In this document: positions 1-9,157 of the stretch, in pieces
How positions within the stretch are numbered: position 1 is the first letter of the stretch
Layout of the letters: each line of letters opens with the position of its first letter
NCBI GenBank assembly: GCA_937967615.1
Contig: CALCMJ010000122.1
Location: forward strand, 1-37,189
DNA: 37,189 nt
From: an uncultured Saprospiraceae bacterium
GTDB taxonomy: Bacteria; Bacteroidota; Bacteroidia; Chitinophagales; Saprospiraceae
Direction of reading: 5' to 3'
Notes under the pieces: generated by a model
Seen by the model: only the letters and a program-made list of their open reading frames with translations
What the model was told of the DNA's origin: nothing
Database searches by the model: none
Program-made: the position numbers and the translations under genes

Positions 1-2669
1 ATGCTCTTGTTTGCGCACTTGATGGTTCGAGCGATGCGACATGTAACGGGTTCTCTGATGGAAGTTTTGACATTTTAGTCACTGGAGGAACAACGACTTA
101 TTCGTTTACTTTAAATGCAGTAAGCGCAATACCAACAGATAACGGTGGCGGATCTTTTTCGTTTGATGGACTTGCTGCGGGAATGTATACCGTAGAAATT
201 ACGGATGCGAATATGTGCGTAAGCACATGTTCAGTTGTAACAATTGCAGAACCGGATGCTCTCGTTTGCGCACTTGATGGTTCAAGCGATGCAACTTGTA
301 ACGGATTCTCAGATGGAAATTTTGATATTTTAGTTACTGGTGGAACAATGGCATATACGTTTACATTAAATACCGTCAGTACTACTCCTACTGATAACGG
401 CGGAGGATCATTTACTTTTGATGGGCTTGCAGCGGGAATGTATACAGTAGAAATTACAGATGCAAATATGTGCGTAAGCACATGCTCCGTGGTTACTGTT
501 AGCGAACCAACTCAATTAAGTTGCACAGAAGATGGCATTGTAGATGTGAGTTGCTTTAACCTTAAGGATGGAAGTTTTGATATTCTTGTCAGCGGTGGGA
601 CGGGTAATTATACATTTACAATAAATACCGATCCTGTAACTCCAATAGATAATGGAGGAGGTTCATACACTTTTGAAAACCTGGGTGCAACAAGCTTCAC
701 TGTAGAAATTACAGATGACAACATGTGCACGTTAACTTGTGGTCCCATAACGGTTACAGAGCCATTAGAGTTGCTATGCAATGTTATAGATGTAATAGAT
801 GCTTCCGTTTTTGGTGCCTCAGATGGTTCCATTATTATTGGAGTTAATGGTGGAACAACACCTTATACATTCCTTCTAGATGGGGTTCCTACAGCACCTG
901 TGGATAACATGGATGGAACATTTACTTTTTCAGGATTGCCAGCTGGTACATACGATGTAGAAATAACAGATGACAACAATTGCGTGACAGCATGCCTTGC
1001 TATTGTTCTAGGAGAACCAGCAATTGTTATTGCAGAAATCACTATTGGAGATTTAGTATGGCATGATATAAATGGAAATGGTATACAAGATATAGGAGAA
1101 GCTGGGTTTGAGGATATTGACGTCATGCTCTATGATGTAAATGGAGTCTTAATTGCTAGTACGACGACTGATGCGGATGGCATGTATCTATTTGAAAACA
1201 TAACACCTGATGATTATTACATCACCTATGATCTGGGTGCACCCTACCAACCTACATATCCACAACAGGGTACAAATGAAGAATTAGATAGTGATGCATT
1301 TTGGATCAATGGAGGTCCTAGAACCGAACTAATAAGTTTTGCTAATGACAGTCTACATATTGATGCTGGTTTCTATCAGTGTATCCCAGTAGGAGAATAT
1401 GTGTGGTATGATACCAATGAAAATGATATAAGAGATCTCACAGAAAATGGTATCAATGGTTTAGAAGTGAATCTGTATAAAAAATTTGGAAATACATGGG
1501 TCTTAAACCAAACTATGTATACAACTCTTAAGCCAGGAACTCCTTCTACAGATGGATGGTTCAAATTCTGTGTGGGACCGGGTACTTATTACCTTGAAGT
1601 AGGCACACCACTTAACGGACTTGTGCTTGCCCAACCGTTTGTAGGAAATGATCCTTATATAGATAGTGATCTCGATATGTTTTTTGGGCCTAACACCTCT
1701 GATGAATTTACTGTAGTGAGCGGCGATGAAAAATGTGACCTTGGTGCCGGGTTCTACCTTGGAGCTTCTGCAGGGGATTTTGTGTGGAAGGATGACAATG
1801 CGAATGGTACGCAAGAATCATTTGAACAAAAACTAGAAGGCGTCAAAGTGCAAGCATATGACAATGAAGGTACCATGATAGCAGAATCTATTTCTGATGA
1901 GAATGGAGAATACTTTATTAGTGATTTGCAAAAAGAAGATTACTTTTTTAAAGTGATTCCACCTGCTGGCTTTGGTCCTACTGATTTTAACATGGGCAAT
2001 GATGATGACATGGATAGCGATGTTACAGGTGAGAATGGTCCTAATACGACTGCGTTTTATTCTTTATCGCCTGGCATTCATATTCCAAACATTGACATAG
2101 GCTTAGTAGATGGCGTTCTGGCCGTAGAATATTTAGACTTCAATGCCAGACAGATGGGCGCATATAATTTAATAAAATGGGCTACAGCGACAGAGGTAAA
2201 TAATGAAAAATTTATTCTTGAACGAAAAATTGAAAATGCTAAGTTTGAAGAACTTGCGATTATTCAAGGAGCAGGAAACAGTCAGGAAAGATTAGATTAC
2301 GAATTCCAAGATTCTGATTTAGAACAAAATGGAGTTTATTATTATCGTCTTACGCAGGTGGATTATAATGGTGAAACGAATAAGACAGATATTGTGACTG
2401 TATATGTCAACGCAGAACTCTCGTCCAAATATCAGATATTCCCAAATCCTGTTAACGAGGGTGATCTTCATATCCATTTTCCAAAAGGATCCAATCATAC
2501 TGAAATTTCGATCTATGATCTGACAGGAAAACTAATTTATACACAAAGACAATTTTCTGCAGATGAAAATGATTTAAAGATTTCTCTGGAGGACTTCGCG
2601 GAGGGAATGTACGTGCTCTTCATCAAATCGGAGGACTCAGAGTATATAGAAAGGATTATTATTCATTAA
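1..2669 (+). CDS. SprB-repeat / SdrD B-like cell-surface protein, T9SS-secreted (5' truncated)
   Basis: The frame is open to the left edge, so the N-terminus lies outside the window; the ATG at 183 is internal to a repeat. Domains in order: four 85-residue SprB-type repeats (about 3-1022), each with paired Cys and ending in a T-V-x-E-P motif; three SdrD B-like Ig-fold modules with a G-[DE]-[FLY]-V-W-x-D start (about 1039-1375, 1380-1755, 1761-2110); an FnIII-like segment seen before T9SS tails (about 2120-2410); and a type A T9SS sorting domain starting at an FPNPV motif near 2440 and ending in ERIIIH. SprB repeats are known from Flavobacterium gliding adhesins, so an adhesin or surface-layer role is likely, but the ligand cannot be read. 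A hairpin terminator follows directly. The family call is firm; the function is inferred. Confidence 0.88.
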   Translation, partial: ALVCALDGSSDATCNGFSDGSFDILVTGGTTTYSFTLNAVSAIPTDNGGGSFSFDGLAAGMYTVEITDANMCVSTCSVVTIAEPDALVCALDGSSDATCNGFSDGNFDILVTGGTMAYTFTLNTVSTTPTDNGGGSFTFDGLAAGMYTVEITDANMCVSTCSVVTVSEPTQLSCTEDGIVDVSCFNLKDGSFDILVSGGTGNYTFTINTDPVTPIDNGGGSYTFENLGATSFTVEITDDNMCTLTCGPITVTEPLELLCNVIDVIDASVFGASDGSIIIGVNGGTTPYTFLLDGVPTAPVDNMDGTFTFSGLPAGTYDVEITDDNNCVTACLAIVLGEPAIVIAEITIGDLVWHDINGNGIQDIGEAGFEDIDVMLYDVNGVLIASTTTDADGMYLFENITPDDYYITYDLGAPYQPTYPQQGTNEELDSDAFWINGGPRTELISFANDSLHIDAGFYQCIPVGEYVWYDTNENDIRDLTENGINGLEVNLYKKFGNTWVLNQTMYTTLKPGTPSTDGWFKFCVGPGTYYLEVGTPLNGLVLAQPFVGNDPYIDSDLDMFFGPNTSDEFTVVSGDEKCDLGAGFYLGASAGDFVWKDDNANGTQESFEQKLEGVKVQAYDNEGTMIAESISDENGEYFISDLQKEDYFFKVIPPAGFGPTDFNMGNDDDMDSDVTGENGPNTTAFYSLSPGIHIPNIDIGLVDGVLAVEYLDFNARQMGAYNLIKWATATEVNNEKFILERKIENAKFEELAIIQGAGNSQERLDYEFQDSDLEQNGVYYYRLTQVDYNGETNKTDIVTVYVNAELSSKYQIFPNPVNEGDLHIHFPKGSNHTEISIYDLTGKLIYTQRQFSADENDLKISLEDFAEGMYVLFIKSEDSEYIERIIIH
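3..1022 (+). repeat. Four tandem 255-bp SprB-type coding repeats
   Basis: The conserved Leu-x-Cys start recurs with Leu codons at 6, 261, 516 and 774 (Cys at 12, 267, 522 and 777), an exact 255-bp period without indels. Units 1 and 2 share about 74 of 85 residues, yet about 28 of those identical residues use a different codon. Units 3 and 4 are much more diverged in protein sequence. The array continues past the left edge. Confidence 0.9.
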
Positions 2670-2689
2670 TCTTTTCTATTGCTAAATTA

Positions 2690-2723
2690 GGAGAGTCATC
2701 GGGAGGTGGCTCTCTTGTTTTTT
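2690..2723 (+). terminator. Rho-independent terminator after the SprB-repeat gene
   Basis: GAGAGTCA (2691-2698) pairs with TGGCTCTC (2707-2714) across an 8-base loop with one G-T wobble, and is followed by a T-rich run to 2723. It lies 21 bp after the stop codon. Confidence 0.75.
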
Positions 2724-2754
2724 GGGAGACGGAGGGAATGGAATGGTATGGTAT

Positions 2755-3029
2755 AGAAATGAAAATGAAAATTCAAATGGAAATGAAAATGGGAATGGAA
2801 ATGGAAATGGAAATGAAAATGAAAAATGGGAATGGAAATTCAAGTTCAAGTGCAAGTGCAAGTTCAAAAAAGCGATGAGTTTTACTATATAGCCAAGACA
2901 GTCTAGTATCTTATTGTAATTTGGAATGGAAATGGGAATGAAAATGAAAATGAAAATGAAAGTTCAAGTTCAAAAAAGGCGATAAGTTTTATTATATAGC
3001 CAAGACAATCTAGTATCTAGTATCTAACG
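2755..3029. repeat. Duplicated purine-rich microsatellite cassette
   Basis: Hexamer-like arrays of GGAAAT/GAAAAT (about 2755-2838 and 2925-2960) grade into TTCAAG/TGCAAG hexamers, then into a conserved non-repetitive tail of about 50 bp. The tail occurs at 2863-2912 and again at 2969-3019 with few differences, so the array plus tail is duplicated with a 106-bp offset. A further TAGTATC direct repeat follows the second tail. There is no coding potential: the antisense frame is only biased low-complexity sequence. Confidence 0.8.
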
Positions 3030-3040
3030 TTTACCATCTC

Positions 3041-3160
3041 GCATTGCGTGAGGAACATGGAGGGTATAGTCATCCTCGTAGAGGAGGACCGACCGAATAG
3101 GGAGCCTGGAATACTCCGACGCTGAGTCTTGCGTATGCAAGGGTCAGGGGCACGCCCAAA
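3041..3160. repeat. REP-like intergenic structured element
   Basis: A GC-richer island in AT-rich DNA. It contains hairpin TCCTC-GTA-GAGGA (3073-3085) and hairpin CTTGC-GTAT-GCAAG (3128-3141) inside a wider CTGA/TCAG stem (3122-3147). It ends in GGGGCACGCCC; read on the minus strand it begins GGGCGTGCCCC, which resembles dispersed REP-type repeats I know from other Bacteroidota. It lies between two convergent genes and could also stop transcription of the leftward gene. Copy number elsewhere in the genome cannot be seen here. Confidence 0.6.
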
Positions 3161-3180
3161 TAATTTTATTATTCTAAACC

Positions 3181-4992
3181 TTATGCAAAGACAGAAGCAT
3201 CAGACTCAGCAAGTGTAAGAGTTTCTGGGTGCATGAGAGTTGCTTTTAATCCTAGTGTTTTAGGTAGTTCATATTTAAAATAAAAACGCATTGTATGGAT
3301 TTTACTTTGGTAGAAATCTGCGTCGAATTCTTTGTTTCCAGTAATCAGGCCAAGCTTAGCAGCATTAGCCATTTTTAACCATTGCCATGCGATTGCAACA
3401 GTACTCATATATTCCATAAACACGGTTGCATCTGACACAAAGCGTTCGTGTTCCCCTTTCATGGCGTATTGAAGGAGATGCATGATAACTTCTTGCGCTT
3501 CTTCCATCTTATCTTTAAGCTGGGTTCCATAAATGCTCAATTCATCATTTGCCAAAGCTTCCTCAATAGTAACATTCACTTCTTTCATGAGATGTTGCAT
3601 AGCAACGCCATTCTTCATTACCAACTTTCTTCCCAAAAGATCTAATGACTGAATTCCTGTAGTGCCTTCATACAATGCCATGATACGTATGTCACGGTAA
3701 TATTGCTCTAGCGGAAAATCTGTGCAGAAGCCGTAGCCTCCTAGAACTTGCAAACCGTTACTAATAGACACACGTCCCATTTCTGAAGGATATGTTTTAG
3801 CGATAGGTGTTAATAGCTCGAGAAGATCGTGATAATATTCGCGTTTACTTTCTTCTCCTGCTACTGAAAGATCATGATAATGTGTTGCTTCCATAAGCAA
3901 ACTTAGTGAGCCTTCTACGACAGATTTTTGAAGCATAAGCATGCGACGTACGTCTGGGTGATTAATAATAAATGTTTGCTCTTCAGCGGAATTCTTTTGA
4001 CCGTTTGCAAGAATCCTTCTTCCCTGAGGTCTTTCTTTAGCGTATTGCAAAGAAGCATGGTAAGCGGCTGTAGCAGTAGATGCTGCAGTAAGTCCCACAT
4101 CTATTCTAGCGCCGTTCATCATTTTAAACATATACTTAAGCCCCATGTTCTCCTCTCCTACTAACCAAGCCTGGCAATCTTCTTTTTCGCCAAACACGAG
4201 ATGAGTTGTGCAATATCCTTTCTGTCCCATCTTCTGGTAATCACCTGCAGTTGTGACATCATTTGATACAAGATTTCCTGAATCGTCGTGTCGCATTTTA
4301 GGCACTACAAAAAGAGAAATCCCTTTTGTGCCAAGAGGTGCTCCTTCAATCCTGGCAATGACCAGGTGAACAAAGTTTTCGCAGTATTCATGATCGCCAC
4401 CTGATATAAATATTTTTTGTCCGCTCAGGTTAAAGGTACCGTCTTCATTTCTTTTTGCTAATGTAGAAATATCCGAGAGTGAGCTCCCGGCTTGCGGTTC
4501 TGTTAAACACATCGTACCAGCCCATTTGCCAGCTATCATATTAGGAACAAATTTGTCTTTTAAGACTTGAGAGCCAAAACTCACAATTAAATTTGCTGCA
4601 CCTCCCGTGAGGCCCATGTATCCAGTTATACTATTATTTGCACATTCAATGATGTGACTTGCCGCAATAAAAATAATGTGAGGCAATTGCATACCGCCGT
4701 CATCATAAGAAAAGGTCGCTCCTATCCATCCGTTCTCACCGGATATTTTCATCATTTCACCTACAACTGGGTGGACGATCACTTTACCATCTTTAAAATA
4801 AGCAGCCTGTTCATCCATTTCTTTGAATGCAGGAAAGAAAACATTATCACTCCAAGATTTCACAGAATCTAGCATGATGTTAATGGACGATTTATCGTAT
4901 TCTGAATATCTTTCTAATTCAGTCAGTTTTTCTGTCTCAAATACTTCGTAGAGAAGAAACTTGAGGGTATCCATGTCCATGTAATTAGCCAT
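3181..4992 (-). CDS. fadE: Acyl-CoA dehydrogenase (FadE type, about 600 aa)
   Basis: FAD-dependent enzyme for the first step of beta-oxidation, acyl-CoA to trans-2-enoyl-CoA, in the cytoplasm. The 603-aa protein has an N-terminal helical domain, a middle beta-domain with the LTEPQAGSSLSD flavin/substrate motif (about residues 165-180), a C-terminal helical domain, and the extra C-terminal extension (about 460-600) of the long acyl-CoA dehydrogenase subfamily. The catalytic base is in the ALYEGTTGIQ motif at Glu442. B. subtilis FadE has a similar length and works with FadN and FadA, whose homologues lie divergently next door. ATG at 4992 has no clear Shine-Dalgarno; Met5 or Met7 are alternative starts. 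A repeated palindrome 27 bp upstream suggests control by a fatty-acid-responsive repressor (inference). The electron acceptor is not encoded here. Confidence 0.92.
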   Translation of the reverse strand: MANYMDMDTLKFLLYEVFETEKLTELERYSEYDKSSINIMLDSVKSWSDNVFFPAFKEMDEQAAYFKDGKVIVHPVVGEMMKISGENGWIGATFSYDDGGMQLPHIIFIAASHIIECANNSITGYMGLTGGAANLIVSFGSQVLKDKFVPNMIAGKWAGTMCLTEPQAGSSLSDISTLAKRNEDGTFNLSGQKIFISGGDHEYCENFVHLVIARIEGAPLGTKGISLFVVPKMRHDDSGNLVSNDVTTAGDYQKMGQKGYCTTHLVFGEKEDCQAWLVGEENMGLKYMFKMMNGARIDVGLTAASTATAAYHASLQYAKERPQGRRILANGQKNSAEEQTFIINHPDVRRMLMLQKSVVEGSLSLLMEATHYHDLSVAGEESKREYYHDLLELLTPIAKTYPSEMGRVSISNGLQVLGGYGFCTDFPLEQYYRDIRIMALYEGTTGIQSLDLLGRKLVMKNGVAMQHLMKEVNVTIEEALANDELSIYGTQLKDKMEEAQEVIMHLLQYAMKGEHERFVSDATVFMEYMSTVAIAWQWLKMANAAKLGLITGNKEFDADFYQSKIHTMRFYFKYELPKTLGLKATLMHPETLTLAESDASVFA

Positions 4993-5016
4993 TCTTGATT
5001 GATTTAGTTTATTAAT

Positions 5017-5129
5017 TGTACTTGAAGTTAAATAATTTTAATTAAAAATGCTGGATTTAAAACAAATTATGTGCATATAACATTATATAATGTAGTTTTT
5101 AAGCAAAAAATAAATTAACTTGGAGTTAA
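5017..5129. promoter_or_regulatory. Paired palindromic operator candidates between fadE and fadN
   Basis: Site 2 is TTAACTTGGAGTTAA (5115-5129), a perfect 6-bp inverted repeat with a 3-bp centre. Site 1 (5017-5031) shares the core and right arm, with ACTTGAAGT as its own palindrome. The 16-bp stretch ACTTGRAGTTAAATAA occurs at 5020-5035 and 5118-5133 with a single mismatch, 98 bp apart. Site 1 is 27 bp before the fadE start and site 2 is 131 bp before the fadN start. The rest of 4993-5260 is AT-rich; I see no convincing -7 element. Binding by a TetR- or GntR-type fatty-acid regulator is inferred; none is encoded in the window. Confidence 0.5.
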
Positions 5130-5260
5130 ATAAATATCTCATATCTTAGAGACCAATGGTGATATAGATGGGAGAATTTATACAGATAATAAGATGTACC
5201 TATATTGGGCGGATGGAAAACTCAGCTTAATATTATACTTTCATACAACAAGAATACATT

Positions 5261-7660
5261 ATGCCATATAGATTACAAAAAGCTGCAGTACTAGGATCCG
5301 GAGTTATGGGATCAGGAATTGCTGCTCACCTTGCCAATATAGGAATGGAGGTACTTCTTTTAGATATCGCACCTTTTGATCTCAAAGAAGAAGACAAGAA
5401 CAATCCTGTTGTTAAAAATTCGATCGTTAATGCAGCCTTGAAAGCTGCTATAAAAACCAAGCCTGCTGCATTTTATGATAAGGGGTTTAGCAAGCGCATC
5501 ACAACTGGTAATTTTACGGATGACTTTGAAAAAATAAAAGATGCAGACTGGATCATTGAAGTTGTAATAGAACGTCTAGATATCAAGCAGCAGATTTTTG
5601 AAAAAGTAGATGCCTTGCGGAAGCAAGGAGCAATTGTTAGTTCGAATACATCAAGTATTCCAATTCATATGCTTGCAGAAGGTAGGTCTGAAGATTTTAA
5701 AAAGAATTTTCTAGGTACGCATTTTTTTAATCCGCCAAGGTACATGCGTCTTTTGGAGATTATTCCTATTAAAGAAACAGATCAAGCGCTGACTGATTTT
5801 TTCATGGAATTTGGGGATACGTATCTTGGAAAGGAAACGGTATTATGTAAAGATACTCCTGCCTTTATCGCAAACAGGATAGGGGTTATGTCTGGTTCAA
5901 AGACATTTGAATTAACTGAGAAGTTTGATTTTAAGATAGAAGAAGTAGATGCCTTAACGGGGCCGTTAATTGGAAGGCCAAAGACGGGAACTTTTAGACT
6001 ACAAGATCTTGTAGGTCTTGATACTGGAGAAAAAGTTACGAAGTTTGTTGTGGAGAATGCGGATGATGAATATAACCAAACGCTGAAAGGGAAAGCACTT
6101 CCCGCTTATTTCAAATTTTTGATAGAGAATAAATTTTTAGGGAATAAAACAAAAAAGGGATTTTACGAACGTACAAAGGAGCTGGATGATAAGGGTAAAC
6201 GCATTATAAAGGCGCTAAACCTCAAGACACTGGAATATGCTCCAGCGATTAAACCAAGACTCCCATCTATAGGAGCTGCGAGGAACATAGAAATAATGGA
6301 TAAGAGAATCCAGACGCTTGTAGAAGGAGAAGAAAAGGGAAATTTATTTTTGAAAGAATATTTTGCCTCCCTCCTAGCCTACACCGCAAATAGATTACCA
6401 GAGATCGCAGATAATATATACAGTGTTGACGATGCGATGCGTGCAGGGTACGCATGGGACTATGGACCATTTGAATATTGGGACCTTATAGGGTTAGAAA
6501 AGGGAATTGAAATAATCAAAACTTGTGGAGAGACACTACCTGACTGGGTGCAAAAAATGCAAGACTCAGGCGTAAGTAGTTTTTATAAGGTAGAAAACGC
6601 GCAGCGTAAATATTTTGATTTCTCTTCAGGCAAATATGAACTTATACCTGGAACAGAAGATATTATAGTTTTAAATACATTAAAAGATCTATCCCCAGTT
6701 CTAAAAAACAGCGAATGCACGGTACATGATATAGGAGATGGTGTGATGTGTTTAGAATTTACGAGCAAGAGCAATGCTATAGGCGAAGGTATAGGTCAAG
6801 GTATTGTAGAGGCCATACAAAAAGCAGAAGAAGAGGGATGGAAAGGCATAGTCATAGGAAACAATGCTAAGAATTTTACTGTAGGCGCTAATCTAATGAA
6901 CATAGGAATGGTCGCTATGCAAAAAGACTTCACTAAGCTTTCAGATCTAGTGCATGGTTTCCAGCAGGTGAATATGCGCATACGTACTTCCAAAATTCCT
7001 GTTGTCGTTGCTACACAGGGTTATGTTTTTGGTGGCGGTTGCGAGATATCCATGCATTGCGATGCAGGAGTTTTTGCCGCTGAGTCTTACATAGGACTTG
7101 TGGAGGTGGGTGTAGGTCTTCTTCCTGGAGGAGGAGGCACTAAAGAGATGGCTTTACGTGCATCAGATAAATACTTTGAAGGTGATGTAAAGATTCCAAC
7201 GTTAATAGAGCACTTTAAAGCGATTGCTACGGCGAGTGTTTCTACTTCTGCCTGGGAAGGATTTACGCACAATTACCTGTTGTCGCACAGAGATGAGGTG
7301 TCAGTGAATACGATTAGGAATATTTCAAAAGCGAAAGAAAAGGTGCTTGAACTTGCTAAAAACTATGTTGCTCCAACACCACGAACTGATATTGAGGTAT
7401 TGGGAAGAGGTGGTCTTGCCACCTTATATACAGCAGTCAATGAATTCAGATTAGGAGAATACATGTCAGACTATGATGTAGAGATAGCGAATAAGGTTGC
7501 CTATGTCATGTGTGGAGGAGATTTGACTAGTTCGCAAAAAGTAAGTGAACAGTATCTTTTAGATCTTGAGAGAGAGGGGTTCTTAAGTCTTTTAGGGAAT
7601 CAAAAAACATTGGATCGTATTCAATACATGTTAATGAATAACAAACCTTTGCGGAATTAA
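5261..7660 (+). CDS. fadN: 3-hydroxyacyl-CoA dehydrogenase / enoyl-CoA hydratase (FadN type)
   Basis: Bifunctional beta-oxidation enzyme: hydrates enoyl-CoA and oxidises the 3-hydroxyacyl-CoA with NAD+. The dehydrogenase comes first, as in B. subtilis FadN and opposite to E. coli FadB. The NAD-binding Rossmann motif GSGVMGSG is at about residues 12-19, the catalytic pair is His154 in THFFNPP and Glu166 (12 residues apart, as in FadB), and there is a C-terminal 3HCDH domain at about 200-430. The crotonase domain (about 490-720) keeps both hydratase glutamates: Glu595 in GGGCE and Glu615 in GLVEVGVG, 20 apart as in FadB. Length 799 aa versus about 790 for FadN. It is followed after 33 bp by the thiolase, so the two are probably cotranscribed. 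Confidence 0.94.
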   Translation: MPYRLQKAAVLGSGVMGSGIAAHLANIGMEVLLLDIAPFDLKEEDKNNPVVKNSIVNAALKAAIKTKPAAFYDKGFSKRITTGNFTDDFEKIKDADWIIEVVIERLDIKQQIFEKVDALRKQGAIVSSNTSSIPIHMLAEGRSEDFKKNFLGTHFFNPPRYMRLLEIIPIKETDQALTDFFMEFGDTYLGKETVLCKDTPAFIANRIGVMSGSKTFELTEKFDFKIEEVDALTGPLIGRPKTGTFRLQDLVGLDTGEKVTKFVVENADDEYNQTLKGKALPAYFKFLIENKFLGNKTKKGFYERTKELDDKGKRIIKALNLKTLEYAPAIKPRLPSIGAARNIEIMDKRIQTLVEGEEKGNLFLKEYFASLLAYTANRLPEIADNIYSVDDAMRAGYAWDYGPFEYWDLIGLEKGIEIIKTCGETLPDWVQKMQDSGVSSFYKVENAQRKYFDFSSGKYELIPGTEDIIVLNTLKDLSPVLKNSECTVHDIGDGVMCLEFTSKSNAIGEGIGQGIVEAIQKAEEEGWKGIVIGNNAKNFTVGANLMNIGMVAMQKDFTKLSDLVHGFQQVNMRIRTSKIPVVVATQGYVFGGGCEISMHCDAGVFAAESYIGLVEVGVGLLPGGGGTKEMALRASDKYFEGDVKIPTLIEHFKAIATASVSTSAWEGFTHNYLLSHRDEVSVNTIRNISKAKEKVLELAKNYVAPTPRTDIEVLGRGGLATLYTAVNEFRLGEYMSDYDVEIANKVAYVMCGGDLTSSQKVSEQYLLDLEREGFLSLLGNQKTLDRIQYMLMNNKPLRN

Positions 7661-7693
7661 AACATTAGATCACAGCAATAAGCAAACTAAATT

Positions 7694-8866
7694 ATGGAAG
7701 CATATATAATAAGTGGATATAGATCAGCAGTAGGCAAATCAAAAAGAGGTGGATTTAAAAATTACAGATCAGATGATCTTGCGGTGGATGTCATTAAGCA
7801 TTTAATGTCCAAGGTTCCAGAACTAGACCCTAAGCGCATAGATGATGTTATAGTGGGTAATGCGATGCCAGAGGGTGAGCAAGGTTTGCAAATAGGTAGA
7901 TTAATTTCGGCCAGAGCACTGGGCGAAGAAGTGCCTGGTATTACGATTAATAGATTTTGTGCATCTGGTTTGGAAGCTATTTCGATGGCAGTGGGGAAAA
8001 TAAAGGCAGGATTTGGCCATGTATATGTTGCGGGAGGAACTGAGAGTATGAGTATGGTTCCCATGACCGGATACAAACTAGCGCCAAGTTATAAGGCGGC
8101 GATGGAAAATATTAACTACCATGTTTCTATGGGAGCTACTGCGGAAGCTGTTGCAAAAAAGTATGAGGTGAGCAGATCGGATGCAGATGCGTTTGCTTTT
8201 CAATCCCATCAAAGGGCAATTGCTGCGATTGATGGTGGAAGGTTCAAAGACGAGATTGTACCTATTACTGTAGAAGATGTGTTTGTGCAAGAGGGTAAGC
8301 GTGTGGAATCATCTCACGTTGTGGATACAGATGAAGGTATACGCAGATCAACGTCAATAGAGGGATTAGGCTCTTTGCGTGCAGTATTTAAAAACGGCGG
8401 AGTGGTTACGGCTGGAAATTCATCCCAAACTTCAGATGGAGCTGCATTTTGTATTGTTATGAGTGAAGAGATGATGAAGGAACTCAAACTAGAACCAATT
8501 GCAAGATTAGTTTCTTGTGCAGTGGGCGGAGTGGATCCGCTTTATATGGGAATAGGACCCTGTGTTGCAATTCCAAAAGCATTAAAGCAAGCGGGATTAA
8601 AATTAAATGACATTGAGCAAACGGAATTGAATGAAGCATTTGCAACTCAGGCGCTGGCAGTAATTAAAACTGTAGGACTGAATCCTGAATCTGTAAATGT
8701 AAATGGTGGAGCAATTGCACTTGGTCATCCTTTAGGTTGTACAGGTGCAAAACTGTCTATTCAATTGTTAAATGAGATGCGGCGGCGAGATCAAAGATAT
8801 GGTATGGTAACTGCTTGTGTGGGAGGTGGCCAGGGTATTGCAGGAATCTTTGAACGTTTATCTTAA
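7694..8866 (+). CDS. fadA: Acetyl-CoA C-acyltransferase (3-ketoacyl-CoA thiolase)
   Basis: Last step of beta-oxidation: thiolytic cleavage of 3-ketoacyl-CoA to acetyl-CoA and a shortened acyl-CoA. The 390-aa length is standard for thiolases. The nucleophile is Cys89 in NRFCASGLEA; His345 is in GGAIALGHPLGCTGA; the second catalytic Cys375 is in TACVGGGQG. All three catalytic residues are present. It lies 33 bp downstream of fadN on the same strand, matching a fadN-fadA operon; fadE is divergent. A biosynthetic acetoacetyl-CoA thiolase role is possible by sequence alone, but the neighbours favour degradation. No hairpin terminator is visible after the stop. Confidence 0.94.
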   Translation: MEAYIISGYRSAVGKSKRGGFKNYRSDDLAVDVIKHLMSKVPELDPKRIDDVIVGNAMPEGEQGLQIGRLISARALGEEVPGITINRFCASGLEAISMAVGKIKAGFGHVYVAGGTESMSMVPMTGYKLAPSYKAAMENINYHVSMGATAEAVAKKYEVSRSDADAFAFQSHQRAIAAIDGGRFKDEIVPITVEDVFVQEGKRVESSHVVDTDEGIRRSTSIEGLGSLRAVFKNGGVVTAGNSSQTSDGAAFCIVMSEEMMKELKLEPIARLVSCAVGGVDPLYMGIGPCVAIPKALKQAGLKLNDIEQTELNEAFATQALAVIKTVGLNPESVNVNGGAIALGHPLGCTGAKLSIQLLNEMRRRDQRYGMVTACVGGGQGIAGIFERLS

Positions 8867-9157
8867 TTCTTTTTCAAGACACATATAATTGCAATTTTAA
8901 ATTAGAACATCTCACTTTAATAATTGGAGAATACTTTTCTACAATAAAAATCACTTGAAAAATCAATTCAGTGATTCATGTTCACATCTTCTGTTTTTGA
9001 ATAATTGGAATAGAATTTGCCTATCAAGAGTGAATTTTACATGAAATCTTTTTTTCAAATAAAATTCAATTAATTATGTATTATTAAAAAGTTTAATATA
9101 ACTTTATACATTATTAATATTTTATATATAAAATTTTTTAATTAAACATTTAGAGAA
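8867..9157. other. AT-rich intergenic spacer
   Basis: A very AT-rich 291-bp spacer between the thiolase and the Lys-rich protein gene. It should hold the promoter of the latter, but I found no clean -33/-7 pair, terminator hairpin or small gene. Confidence 0.5.

Noticed and set aside
183-185. ATG 183 as true start of the SprB-repeat protein
   Set aside because: It encodes the Met of the conserved GMYTVEIT motif inside a repeat; the frame is open to position 1.
2682-2867. Antisense reading frame with alternating Phe/Pro/Ser/His residues
   Set aside because: Pure translation of the purine hexamer microsatellite; no domain, start context or conservation expected.
2755-3019. Possible CRISPR array
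   Set aside because: Units are short degenerate hexamers with a single duplicated tail, not regular repeats with unique spacers; no cas genes nearby.
8867-9157. Small gene or RNA in the AT-rich spacer
   Set aside because: Both strands are broken by stops, and no stable hairpin or recognisable RNA family was seen.
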